NCBI GenBank assembly: GCA_001939145.1
Contig: LSRX01000081.1
Location: 1,063,959 to 1,127,958 of the forward strand
Length of the DNA: 64,000 bases
Origin: Symbiodinium microadriaticum
Lineage: Eukaryota > Sar > Dinophyceae > Suessiales > Symbiodiniaceae
Direction of reading: 5' to 3'
Part shown: positions 45,408 through 56,749 of the stretch, piece by piece
Layout of the letters: each line of letters begins with the position of its first letter
Position numbering within the stretch: position 1 is the stretch's first letter
Notes under the pieces: generated by a model
What the model was told of the DNA's origin: nothing
The model's database searches: none
The model's input: only the letters and a program-made list of their open reading frames with translations
Translations under genes and position numbers: made by a program

Positions 45408-45479
45408 GGCAGCTCCCGATGCTAGGATCTCACATATCCCTCTCAAGCTTGAGAGGGAAAATCTTACCTGCAGGTGAGC

Positions 45480-48000
45480 CCGCACTTCAAAGATCTTCAA
45501 AGTCATCTGCCATGGTGGAAACCCTTTCGACACATCTGCACAAGGACGCTCCGAGCACATGCATGAGTATTGATTCTTGTTGTGCCTGAAGCCTTCGCCG
45601 CCTTCGCCCCCTTGAAACCTCAAACCTCTAGCCCGCCCTGCGCATTGAAACCTGTCTCAGGCTCCGGGGAAGCGACCGCTGCGTCAGGGATGGCGTGACA
45701 AACATCACGCAGGAGACGACTACCTGCGAGCACTCGCAGAACTTCGGGCTCAAGCCGTTGATGCGATTTCATAGGGTTCTGCTTCAACGGCCTCACAGGA
45801 CAAGCAGCTCCTGGAATGCATGTGACTGTAGTGTTCTGAAGTGTTTTGTTCAGCACTTACCGCCAAAGGGACTTCCTGACTCAACTTCCCACGGAATGAG
45901 GCTGATGGAGCAGCTCTTGACCGCTCGGTAGGAACACAAATTGGCTGTTAGCGGTCGCTGGTTTCGAAGTCATGGTTGTTGCCTTGCGCGGCTGCGGCTC
46001 AGAATCCAAACGGTCCATGCAAGCCTGGAGAGCTCTATCATTCACAGCGGAATCATGCTAGACCCTTGATGCTTCGAAATTGCGGTGCGGAGGGGAAGGA
46101 AGAGGTGAAGGCAGGCTTGGCAATCGCCCAGGCGATGGCGACGGCGATGGTGTTTGGGCCGGTGGTGATGTCGTGACGATGATGATGGTCATGATGACAC
46201 AATCATGAATGATGTCCACACATATTGCTCCTGAGGAACATAACAGAGCGTCCCATCACAACTATGCCGAGCTGTGGCGCAGCTGCTTTTGCCAAACGGA
46301 AGAAGATCCTGGACCATTGTAAAAACCAGCATGCAACATTCAGAAACCCGAAAACGGGAAAGCTGATCCCTTGAGCATAAACCTGAAGTCCAGATCATCC
46401 AACGCCGAAGGCTTCCAGAACAGCCCGACTTGAACAAGCTCTTCAGGGACAGCCCCTGGCCAACTTCGCCCTCGATTCCAGGAGCCTGCTTGTCAAAGAA
46501 AGGATCGGCGGCATTCAGGCCTGGGAACACTGGATGGGCAAGAGCTTATGTGCTGTAGAGTTTGGATTCTAGGGGCTCGGGCCCGGATTAAGGCGATCAA
46601 GATCCACCTCAGACTGCTCGGGCGAGGAGGACCTGAACCTTTGGCCGAAATGACCCACCGTCGTCAAACTTGAAGCCCTTAGCCTGTGGCCAATGCCGAA
46701 ATCCATCTGAGGTGTTGATGGCTTTCTGAGGTCCCCACAGATGATTCCGGCTAGTGAAGGTCTGTATCCGCAGCTCTGATGCAAAGCCTCGAAGTCCGGG
46801 GCGGGGGACCATGAGTCGAAAAGGGCCTTTTGACGGACGGATCAGAACGGCAGGTGTTGAGCTGAAGTGAATATCTGGCCCAAGCTCCCTAGCGCTTGGC
46901 GATCCATCAAGGGATGATAGTTGGAAGAACTTCATATATTTAAAAGTGAAACCATCACAGCCACCTGTTAATTACTTCAGGGCACCCTTTCCCAAGCAGC
47001 TTTCGTTCTTCACAAGGATAGACAAGTCGAAAAAAACCTGAATCCTCACACCCAAACCAAATTCTGAAGCCACCATCACTCACGACCTTTCCCTGCAATG
47101 CCGGGTAGCCTCAGGTTGTCTGCCAGGCACCACTGCTGAACTCTAGGGTACAGGGTCCTCGAACCCAAGAGCAAGGCCCGCGAAAGGCGAGGCCCACGCA
47201 ATCCATGAGGCGGCTGCACTCCTCCAGGGAAAAGTCCTTGCCGACCAGAGTAGACATGAAGTGCCAACGTTAAGGCTAAGGGTCCTGGGTTTCGTGCTTA
47301 TAGAGAGTTTCGAGTGTAACCAATCAGGTTCGGAAGCCTTCGCCCCATTCCCTAAGCTGCAAAGTCCGCCGTTGAAGAGCTGACGAGGCTGCAACTCGAC
47401 AGCCTGGCACCTCTCAGCCTTAACCAACCCCCAAACACCGCAAAGACAGAACTGGGTCTCTTGGGCCGTGGCGTGTGTCGTCGTCTGCAACACGCAAGAC
47501 TCCCAGAGGTAGGAGAGGACTACAATCACCGATCCTGTCATGCGACGAAAAAACTACACCAGAAGAAAGAAAGCTCACACAGTGGGGACTACGCAAACTT
47601 TCGATGTCAAGCCCAACACGACCTTCATGCAGGCACTCTGGTTTTGTCTCTCTCAGGCTTCTGTAGAGTTTTCGTTTGGGATTCACGCCAAGGGCTTCGG
47701 GCACGAGGCCTCGGATCATCCAAGCTGTGCTGGAAGCAAGAACCAAAGCAGCCGGAAAACGACGGCCAGGAGGCAACCCCGTCTGCGGACTGAGCAATAA
47801 GCATGTCCAAGCCCGAAGCAGTGCCCAACTGTTGAAAGGAAGGGATTGAACATAGGAGCCAATTTAGGGCCGAGTGTTTCGGGCTTCAGGTTTAAGGTTC
47901 AGGGTTTGAAGCTGTCGCCACCCGAAGCCTCACAGCCGAAGTTGCAGAAACCCATAAGACCGTACCCTGAGCCCCCTCGAACCATATCCCACACCTCAAG
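45480..48000. other. No certain gene
   Basis: Unique sequence without telomere-type clusters. Several frames look mildly protein-like (plus 46,078-46,176 ending AIAQAMATAMVFGPVVMS; minus 46,609-46,935; minus 46,400-46,530; plus 47,540-47,800), but none shows a motif or splice-consistent partner that I recognise. Confidence 0.4.
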
Positions 48001-48009
48001 CACAAGCAA

Positions 48010-48075
48010 AAGCCTAAACCCTAAACCCCTAAACCCCTAAACCCCTAAACCCCTAAACCCCTAAACCCGAAACAT
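48010..48075 (-). repeat. Telomere-type CCCTAAA array
   Basis: Regular CCCCTAAA units. A G-rich array (TTTAGGG/TTTAGGGG, 48,405-48,495) follows in the opposite orientation, so the dispersed repeat between them is bracketed by inverted telomere-type arrays. Confidence 0.92.
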
Positions 48076-48084
48076 CGTCGGTGG

Positions 48085-48395
48085 GGCAACGGGGCACTGG
48101 CGTCTTCGACGACGAAGGCAGCCGTCCAAGAGTGTGAAGGACAGCTGAAGAAGAATCGGCACGCAGCGGCTTCGAACTCTGGATACCCTAGGCCCTAGGC
48201 CGTAGACCATATTACTTCCGATGATTGCAATGTAACCTCAACAGCCGGAGCTTCAAACCCAACGCAAGGTCCTGCTTCGCGGAGTCTGCGCAGGGCCTCA
48301 GGCGACGGCCGAGACCGGAATTCCGAAATAAGAGGAGCAATGATGTTGAGCACAATGTGGTGATGCTTGCTGCGATGACGGCATAGCTGTTGCTA
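48085..48395 (+). repeat. Dispersed repeat, copy 2
   Basis: Second copy of the sequence at 27,966-28,370, same orientation. It contains a short extra segment near 48,165-48,210 (CTAGGCCCTAGGCCGTAGACC) that the first copy lacks. Confidence 0.85.
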
Positions 48396-48592
48396 GGTGG
48401 TGGAATCGGGTTTAGGGTTTAGGGGTTTAGGGGTTTAGGGTTTAGGGGTTTAGGGTTTAGGGTTTAGGGGTTTAGGGGTTTAGGGTTAGGGTCTGAACAA
48501 CGTATATCATAGTATATGCAGAGTATCTTGTCTATTTGTACAGAAGATTATATCAAGGCAACATAAGCCCGGCCCGAGGGCTTCAGAAGACA

Positions 48593-48731
48593 GGAACCCG
48601 GACCCAGGGACTCTCAGCGAGGGATATTTCGTTGACTTCGATGTCGAAGAAGTATAGCCGCTTCTCACGGATGGCAAACCTCAAGAGCTCGAAGTTGAGA
48701 GCTTTGTTAGTTGGCGCCCTCTTCTCAGAAT
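48593..48731 (-). CDS. Candidate exon, function unknown
   Basis: The minus strand reads SEKRAPTNKALNFELLRFAI, then REKRLYFFDIEVNEISLAES and PWVRVPVF. Residue composition looks genuinely protein-like, with no simple repeat. Possible donors are GT after SPW or GC inside SLAE. Borders are uncertain and the peptide is not recognised. An (AT)n microsatellite lies nearby at about 48,886-48,920. Confidence 0.4.
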
Positions 48732-49118
48732 AATGCTGGTGACCCTTCTCTCGCTGACCTTCTGATCCTTCACAGCGTATGATCATCACTCTCATCACCA
48801 CCACCGCAGGCCGCCCAGGAAACTGTTTCGCTTGCTGAGCCCATCTCTCAAAAAGATCTCGTCGTTATGGCTGTTTCATATACTAACTGTATGTATGTAT
48901 ATATATATATATATATATATGTCACGAAGTTGAAGCCATCGACCACTGCGGTCTGTCTTAGCAAAGGCCAGGGAGCGCTAAATCCTGGACATACGGAAAC
49001 TCCTTGACGGCAGGGCACCCTTTTTGGAACCTCAGGGATGATCTCTGATGGTCTGGGTCTGCGCCACTTTAGGCTCTCACAACTCGGACATCAGCGCCAA
49101 GGGGTCTCCGCCGAGAGC

Positions 49119-49252
49119 GGTCAGAACTGAGCCGTGAGTGAACCCAACGGACCCAACGCAGTTCAATGACCACAACCTATACAACGTGGCTGAGTCAAAA
49201 GTGGTCAGAACTGAGCGGCGAGTGAAACCCAACACAGTTCAATGACCACAAC
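49119..49252. repeat. Tandem repeat, two copies of ~83 bp
   Basis: GGTCAGAACTGAGC ... GAGTGAA ... CAGTTCAATGACCACAACC occurs at 49,119-49,178 and 49,203-49,252, just downstream of the NADPH oxidase-like gene. Confidence 0.85.
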
Positions 49253-49380
49253 CAAAACAGGCTGAAGGGCGTCCGCCTGCAGTTCTGCAGTGGTCCGACG
49301 CCTTTGAAAAAAACACTGGCAAGGCTCCAACGTCGCAGAGCCGATGGTGTGGGAGAGCACCGTAAATCCGGCTGCTGTGC

Positions 49381-51016
49381 TCAGAACTCAAACGTTTCAG
49401 AGTGGAGATCGAAGCGGATGCCTCCGTGGGAGTGCTTCAGACACGCCTGCTGTGTGGCCTTGATCAGACTCGTGGGACCGCAAGCAAGCACAGCCACACG
49501 CTTCTCCGAGGCCTTCTCGCAATGCTGTCGCATCTCATCGAAAGATTTGTTGAGATCCGGACGACTCCCAAGCACCACCTGTTGCATCACATCGCCGATG
49601 GCCGCTCGCCTCTCGCCCTGGAGGACCTCTTCGCGCGTGAGGAAGATCTCCACCTGGGCATCCGTTTCTCCCTTTGGCCCTGGGACGCCGAGCCCCTCCA
49701 GCATCGCAGAGTCAGAGACGGACCACAGGAGACGAAGCTTGCCGAAAGCTCGGCCACGGGCAGCCTGGTCCAACAACTCACCCCAAATGCTCCGCAATGG
49801 GGTCACGCCAATGCCACCGCCAACAAGCAGGAAGGACTTGTAGGTGGGTCCATCTATGTCCAGGCCCACGGAACCAAAGGGACCGTCGACATAGATCGGA
49901 AGAGACACTGGAGAGCCGGCTTCCACCTCTTTCAAGCTGCGGACAAGGCTTTTCGTCCAGCCTCCCAGAGCACGGATGTGGAAGGTCACCTGCGGGGTTT
50001 TGCTACGTTCTTTCTACCAAGAAAAAACAAGACACAACAGACGAACATCTCCATCTTGCTGTTGCCAAACCATCAAAAAAATCGGCCCCCGCCTCCGGAT
50101 CGTGAGGGCTTGAGCTGAGACTGAAGGGGTGCCACTGGAGCCCCAGGTTCGGTACCCAGACGTTGCACCACTGGCCGCCTTTGTACTTGAAACTGCCCCT
50201 TGGGAAGGAGATCTCTACCAAATCGGCAGGCAACACACGAGCCATGGCCTTGTGAGTCTGAGCCTTGTTCATCTTCGCCAGGGAGAAGAGAAGAGAAAGG
50301 ACCTTGTCCAAGGCCCACAAGGCTCCACCTGCGAGGGTGGTCGTGGCACCATGTTGGGCCGCAAAGACCAAGCCGACCATGGCTGCGACAATGTGCAAAC
50401 GGTTGAAGATCTCAACAAGGTAGCGCCTTATCCACACAAGCGCGACCAGAGTGGCAGAGACCCAACACGCAAAAATCGCGATACCGCTCCAGTTCCTGCC
50501 CTCACCCAGCACGCTCCACGTGAACTGCTCCGTGCCGATAGCCGCATGGCTCACGTCTACTGGGAAGCTAAGTGCAACGTAGCCGTGGTAGCATGCCGCA
50601 AGGATGGCCAGCACCGCGATACACTTGTGGTAGAAGATGGCCCTCTCAAAGGGAACCCCAGTCAGCAGTGTCAGGATCGAATTGCGGCATGCCGTCGCGT
50701 AGGTCAAGGCTCCCAAGAAGGTGGCCGGGTATCCACTGCGCTCCACGTCGCCCCACATCCTGGCACCAAACACAACCGCAGCGCAGCAGATGATGGGCAG
50801 GAACATCGCCTCTCCGAAGGTCCAGCAAGTCCCGGGCACACGGCGGTGAAGGGGCCAGGCGGCACGCCATCGTGCGGCCCACCACAGCTCGGTTACGGGG
50901 TCCACGACCGGAGGCATGAGGCTCAGCAGTGGGCACCCATTGCGGCAGTTTTCGTAGGGCCTCCATTTTGTGGCCTCCGCACTGGCCGGAGCTACTTTGG
51001 CCTCCTGGGGCGACAT
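49381..51016 (-). CDS. NADPH oxidase / ferric reductase-like flavocytochrome, one GC-AG intron
   Basis: Moves electrons from NADPH through FAD and two hemes across a membrane to oxygen or ferric iron. Exons 50093-51016 and 49381-49989; the 103-nt intron begins GC after HDPE and ends CAG before VTFHIRALGG, in phase 0. About 510 residues. The membrane part has two His-x13-His pairs (HKCIAVLAILAACYH; HIVAAMVGLVFAAQH), the bis-heme pattern. The dehydrogenase part has WHPFSLSSSP (FAD), GPFGS, LLVGGGIGVTPLRSI and LACGPTSL (NADPH), ending HSETFEF, the usual NOX C-terminus. No EF-hand is visible. The chosen ATG (51,016) is the first after a (CA)n run; in-frame ATGs at 51,241 and 51,256 would read through that microsatellite (VCVCVCV). 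Oxidase and reductase roles cannot be told apart here. Confidence 0.9.
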
Positions 51017-51139
51017 CCAAGCGGGCTTCTTGCTTTCGGAGATCGCACTGCTCCTGGGAAGGCATCTATAGCCAAAAGGGCTGCGAATTTCAGTGGTTCT
51101 GCGCACGACTCGAAGTTCAAAGCTCAAGCTTGAGAGAGG

Positions 51140-51165
51140 CACACACACACACACACAGACACGCA
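51140..51165. repeat. (CA)n microsatellite
   Basis: A short CA run, about 125 bp upstream of the chosen NOX-like start codon. It is preceded at about 51,119-51,132 by the palindrome CTCAAGCTTGAG, which also occurs upstream of the ARM gene at about 45,442-45,453. Confidence 0.85.
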
Positions 51166-51259
51166 CAACCCTGGAGCCTGTCGCCACCTGAAGGATCTTC
51201 CTCGTCCCGGGCAGTTGAACTTCTTGATACACCTCCGCCATGGCAAAACTTCCCAAGGG

Positions 51260-53398
51260 CTTAGAACGGAGGATTCACACCTCAAGGCTGAAAGCTGAAC
51301 GAGTTTCGGACTCTGTCTCTCATCTTTTCCCACTTCAGCAGAAAGGTATGGAAGGTGTAGGTTTAGGGCGTGACCAGACGTGATACCACTGCGAGCAACA
51401 TGCTCAAACCAGCAGAGCATGCGACCCACACCCCTTCTTTCCGGGCAATCAGATAAGTCAATGGCGTGAATTCACTCCACGTCGGCCTTCATGCTTATGC
51501 AATCGTAGTACTACGTCTCAGCCTTCCCAGAGGACTAGGAGCTCGCTGCACTGGGGTCCCGGCAGCATGGAGGGCAACTTGAAGACGGTCTGCCAGGGGA
51601 GCTTTGGGCTTGGAGCTTCGGGTTTCTAGGGCTTCGGGTTTTCTTGCTTTGGAGTTGCAAAGCTTTCGGATTCAGCCTTGGGGGGCTTGGGGCTGGAAGG
51701 CTGTAGGCTGTAGGGCTTTTGGGTTTCGGGGCTTGGGATGTCCGGTTTCCGGCAGGGCAAGAGTTCAAGGCATAGGGCGCTTCGTAACCGCTGAGGCTAT
51801 GGACTGCAGGCTGCCACGAGCCCGGGATGAAGAGCTGCCCGCCTCCATGAACGAGAAGTAGCCTCGGAGAGGGTGGGGTTCGCCCCTTCTAAGCCGCGAG
51901 TCTACTTAGAGAAAAAGAAACGAAACTCAATGTGGTAGGCATGGTCTTCGCCGTCGCCACTGGCTCCGCCGTCACTGGCACGCGCGCGTGCCGCATCAGC
52001 GTCGTCGTCGCAACTTTCGCCTATGATTATCATGGTCGGCATCAGGGAGTGCTCATGTTCAGACGGAGGTGGCAACCATTCATCATCGCCTGTTATCAGC
52101 ACCAGCAGCAGCAGAGGCAGCAGCAGCGGCTGCGTCAAAAAACTGTCAAGTATCAAAGGCCACTAGTCGCAACCATGTTTGCACGCCCCGCAGAGTCGCG
52201 CTCTAGTGCCTGAACACAGTGAAAGCATCTGACATTCTGCTGACTCTGCACTCGCGGCCGCCCCAGAGCCTCCACACCCCAGTTTGGAGCTCACTTTGCA
52301 GCTTTTTTGGGGCTCCATCACAAAGGCTGAACCCTAGCGCAGCTCGGGTCCAAAAGAATTTTGGCCAACTTGACTTGCCCGCAGCCCCTTTCCCGAACCC
52401 CCAAAACCCGCCATATATCCATCCAAGGGTGCCGCACTTCTTCCTGGTGAAGCTCTCTCTTCGGTCCACCTCCATCTCCCCTGACCAGATATATGAAGGC
52501 TGCAGACGACGGAGCTGAGGAGGGCTTCAGGACCTGGGGCTTTCTGGCTCTCCACCTTTAGGGATAGGGCTCCTTAGCGCAGATAGCGGGCTCAACAGCC
52601 GATGCCTACAAATTCTCCCGGAACAAGCCTTCCGAGATCTCCTTGCGATGCCACATCTCTACTTTCAGGCGCACACACCCCCCAAAGCGAAATCCGTAAC
52701 CCCTGAACTGAACCACCAAACCTGAACGAAAGTAAACATCACTCGCAGCCCTGGACCCTGAAATCCCTAAACCCTCAACCCAATAACTTGAGACGGGCAG
52801 ACTCGACAGCCCCGGCCCTGCGGCGGATGCGAGTTAAGTAGCGGATCTAGACAGCTTAGGCTTTAAAACTCGGGTTTAAAGCGCGGGTTTACGGCTTAGC
52901 ATTGTCAGCTTCTTTGCTTAAGGCTCGGGTGTTAATGGTTTGAGTTCTGGGAAGGGTTGCAAGAAGCATGCGGAGGGCTTGTTGTCAAGCTCTCCCGGTA
53001 CGGATTATGAGTAAGGCTTGTGAGGAGATACTATTGGTGACTATTCTCATCTGCATCTGCGTGGCAGCTTCATGCTCCATGATCATCCTGCTGAACCCGA
53101 CAGTCTTTATTCAAAAGCTGAGGCTCTTCCCGACTCTACCAGCCAAGCTGGCAATCCACCAGAACACTAAACCCTAAGCCTCAAGCCCCAAACCCGAAAC
53201 CCTGAACCGGACCCGCTGGGGACCCCACCTTGAGCCAGGACCCACAGAACCCCAAACAGAGGCCCACGAGACGGGATGTAGGGGTCAGGCTTCAAGGCCT
53301 ATTTTCCGGGCCCTCTAGGGCTCTAGGGCTTCAAAGGGTTTGGGAGTTTCGGGTTCAGGCTTTAGGATCGGATTCTAGACGCTACGGGGCCTCCTTGC
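51260..53398. other. No certain gene
   Basis: Islands at 51,540-51,600 and 51,780-51,866 (plus strand, ending RLPRARDEELPASMNEK and TAG) and at 52,210-52,330 (minus, GVWRLWGGRECRVSRM) are protein-like but not recognised. Few telomere-type repeats. Confidence 0.35.
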
Positions 53399-53440
53399 CA
53401 GGTCCTTCAAGCCGAGGCTGAGGTTCTCCTCGATGCACTC
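53399..53440 (-). CDS. Orphan 42-nt exon, function unknown
   Basis: Between an AATGCAG acceptor and a CTG/GCAAGG donor, the minus strand encodes ECIEENLSLGLKDL, phase 0 at both ends. It has the same GC-donor style as the RNase HII exons. G-rich telomere-type sequence lies on both sides (about 53,460-53,530 and 53,705-53,780). No family recognised. Confidence 0.4.
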
Positions 53441-53814
53441 CTGCATTCGCCTTGGGCTCTGGGGCTTTAGGCTTTGGGGCTTTGGGGCTTTGGGGCTCGG
53501 GGTTTAGAGTGAAGGGCTTTGAGTTGAGGGGGGGTAGGGGTGGGATTTTTGGAGGTCAGGATGTGAGATTTTGGGCTCAGGGGTGTAGGTTGTAGGGGTT
53601 CAGGGTCTGCGGAGTTTAGGGCTTAGGGTTTACAGGGCTCAAGGGCTCTTAGCCGTAGTCGTCGTGCTTTGGAGCTTCAGGGATCCCGGGAGGGAGTTGT
53701 GTGGAAGCTTTCAGGGGTTAGGGTTTTGGGTTTAGGGTTTAGGGTTTAGGGTTTGGGGTATAGGGTTTAGGGTCTAGTGCCCCTTATAATCCTTAAGCCC
53801 CACATTCCCTGTCC

Positions 53815-54600
53815 TCCTTCCTTAAGCCCTAGATTTCCTAGACCCTACACCCTTCCCTTACCTTCAGAACCCCAGGAACCGACAGGACAACCCCAAAATC
53901 CGACAAAAATACCTGGAAGCCAGAGTCCCAAAGACCAATAAGAGGAAGATGGCCCCAAGTCCCGACCCTGCACCCGAAACAACATTCCCACATCCACCAC
54001 ACCAACGAGCTGACAGCCCAAACCCCAGAAACCGCCCTAAATCCCAGCAAAAGCCCCTTAAACAACAAACGAATATACACCCCATAGCACCGAGGCCGGC
54101 ACTTGGAGTCCTGCATCCAGAGATGCTGCAAACGATCCGCCCCCAGTTCCAGACCTGCGGGGTAATTCTTAGGGTTTTGGGGGTTAGAGTTTTTAGAGTT
54201 CAGGGGCTGCCAGGGCGGTTTAGGGCTTCATCAGGGCTTTGGGGCTATAGGATCTAGGACTTGAAAGTTTCACAGCTCATCCCACCATGTGTCGAGCGAG
54301 ATCCTTCTAGGAGGGTGCTGAAACCGAGAAAGGCTCGGGGGAGGTGAAAGCATTCGTGCGTGCGTCCGCCAGGGAAGGGCTTCAAGCTCAGAGCCCTGGG
54401 GTTTCTTAACCATGAAATCTTTGACCATCAGATTTCATGATGACGACCTGGGAAGGGTAGCTGTGTCTTGTGACTTGGGATTTCGGGTTGGATTTTCGTA
54501 ATCATGGCAAGGTGGGTTCTGCAGAAGAGGCTTGACGAAAGGTGCTGCTGGCGTGTATTGGCTCCAGGTCGTCGATGTGCAATCTGCTTCGGTCACTAGA
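53815..54600 (-). repeat. Inverted, diverged copy of part of locus A
   Basis: Matches the reverse complement of about 39,850-40,640, for example CGGCACTTGGAGTCCTGCATC and TATTGGCTCC(A/G)GGTCGTCGATG, with many substitutions and small indels. From about 54,604 the sequence continues as a direct match to locus A from 41,285. Locus B therefore carries an inverted flank relative to locus A. Confidence 0.85.
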
Positions 54601-54800
54601 CTGCATCCCCTCCCCACCTTCAGTGTGGCTTCAGCTTCTCTCCAAAAAAGCCGAGGGCGTCCCGAAACCTCAAGACGGCTTCAGGCGATCCCATCCCGTC
54701 GAGCGAGACTGCCAATAGGAATGACGGAATGACCATGGACCACAGCCAACACAAAAAGCATTGTCTGCTTCCTCATCCGACTGAAGCCCTGCTGTAGACC

Positions 54801-56748
54801 CCAGCTCTGAGACTCCTGGCTCCGCCGAAGGTGAGGCCGCAAACGATGATGAAGCTAACAACGCTGGTTGCAAGGATCACCTCAGTGGCAGTGGGCGTCA
54901 GAGCTTCTGGGTGCAAGGAAAATTGCTCTCGAGCCGCTGCTGTCGGAAGCAGGCCTACTGCTCGGGGCTTCGGGAGATGTTCATGACGACCAATATGCCG
55001 GAATCCAATTCTTGAACTTGACAACATGAAAGCCTCCAGTAATTCAAATCCGGACAGCTGCAGCGTACTTCATCTGGGCATTCGGCCCACGAGAACCAGG
55101 AGTACTGCCCGCAGGACCAAACCTGCCATGATGTTGCAGGGACCCCATGGCAGCAGCTTGAATGCCGAACTAAGGATGAGAGGGGCCTTGACCTTCAGCT
55201 TAAGGCCAGGCCAGTGGAAAGGCACTTTCAAGCACCAAGGACCCCAAGTGAAGTAAACCGGCCCAGTGCGCAAAAAGCTTTCAGCGTCATCTGAATCTGA
55301 GAGTGTGCGATCGCCAGGTGCATCAGCCTTGGCAAGCATAGCAGGACAGCAAGCCAGAGGCATGGCTCAGTACATGAGACGCTTTCGAGTGAAAAGCCTG
55401 CCCTACCAGATGCCTTCTTCTGCATGGGGGCGGCTGCGTTCTTCGGCCACAGGGCAGTGAAACAAAGCCCGCAAGGTCCCCGGCCCCTGCCTTCGAGAGG
55501 GGGAGGGGGAGGAAATAAAATGGCAGCAGACCTTTGGGTTCTACTGCCAACCTCAGATTTCATCGTCGATTATTGCCTGATGATGGCTGGTGGCAAAAGC
55601 AAACCTGCTCAAGGCAGACGCCATTCCGGACAGAACGGCAAACACTGCCTGGCAAGCCTTCGCCTCTAAAGTCAGGCGTTCCAGCGTTCAACGCAACAGC
55701 TATAGATGCAGCTAATTATGGTTGGCCCTCTGCAGCCAGCAAGGAACGAGCCTCTCCGTCGCCAGAGTTCGGCCGCTCTTGCAGCCTGGCATGGCGGAAG
55801 CGTCCTGCTTGGACCTGCTCTCGAAGCAGCACTACATGCAGCAGGAGACCCACGGCAGACAGCGAGCAAAGCGCAATATTGTGTGGCGTGACGATCTCGT
55901 TCGCGAAGTCTGGGCTGAAGTGGGCCTGGTACACCACGGCCATCCCGGCTACCAGAAACGTTGCCGAACGCAGCAGGGCTAGCTGCCGAAGCAGCGATGG
56001 AGAGAGGAAGGTGGTGACGTTCAGCACGAGGTGGAAGGGCACGTAGATAAAGAAGCTTACGAGGCACCTGGCAAGTCCGGCTCCGCGACCGAGCCCACTC
56101 CAGCCAGCTTCGTGGAGCAGAGCGGTTTCTTGCCGGCAGAAACGCTCTTCGGCCCACAAAAAATACGCATCCGCACCGATCTGATAGCTTCCTGCTGACC
56201 AGATCATGAGGTCACTTGCATCCCCTAAGCTTGCGCTGAAGCTGCCGCTGTTCGTCTGCACAATCGCAGACATGACGTCGGGCTTCAACTCTAATGCAAA
56301 ATCGTTTCCCGCCAGGAAGAGGTGTCCACTTGCAATGCACACTTGACTACCCTTGCCTGCGTCGTCCGTGACGATCCAGTTGCCGTCGAGGCTTTGGAAG
56401 GCGCGGAAGTGAAGGATCAAGGCGGACAGAGTTACGGCACCGGCGAGGCAGGGGAGACCCCAGGGCCTGGTGGCCGAGGCAAAGAGGACGACGACCAAGG
56501 CTGCAAGCACCTCTGAGATGTGGAATGCCAGGATCTTGAAGGAGGGCATGGGCCGAAGGTGGGCTAACTCCTCGTGCTCGTGGATGGCCTTCTTGTCGAG
56601 GTCATGTGCTAAGAGCGACAAGCAGGCGACGGAAAGGCCAACGCTAGCCCACTTCAAGCCAGCAGAGGCTGGGCCAGGAGGCTGAGGACGGACTCCAGGC
56701 CCTCGACCATCTTCTGCCTCAGGAGCGTCTCCGTCTTCACGCCCTTGG
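54801..56748 (-). pseudogene. Locus B: decayed paralogue of the ARM/membrane gene (truncated at contig join)
   Basis: Encodes the membrane half: KWASVGLSVACLSLLAHDL, ILAFHISEVLAALVVVLFAS, LVSFFIYVPFHLVLNVTTF, NEIVTPHNIALCSLSAVGLL, to a stop at 55,716. Relative to locus A a 55-nt deletion after ESVLSLL shifts the frame and creates a stop, separating this part from the upstream frame. The ARM half is cut off by the N at 56,749. It is identical to 61,726-63,673. The C-terminal membrane helix lost by frameshift in locus A is intact here. Confidence 0.75.
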
Positions 56749-56749
56749 N
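56749..56749. other. Single-N contig join in poly-C
   Basis: Left of the N, locus B stops mid-gene (ACGCCCTTGG). Right of it the sequence restarts inside the poly-C run that also begins the 36,700 copy. The intact continuation of locus B is seen at 63,674 onward. Confidence 0.97.

Noticed and set aside
43388..45477. Plus-strand frames of 110-317 codons
   Set aside because: Antisense shadows of the GC-rich ARM/membrane gene; one crosses the N at 45,027.
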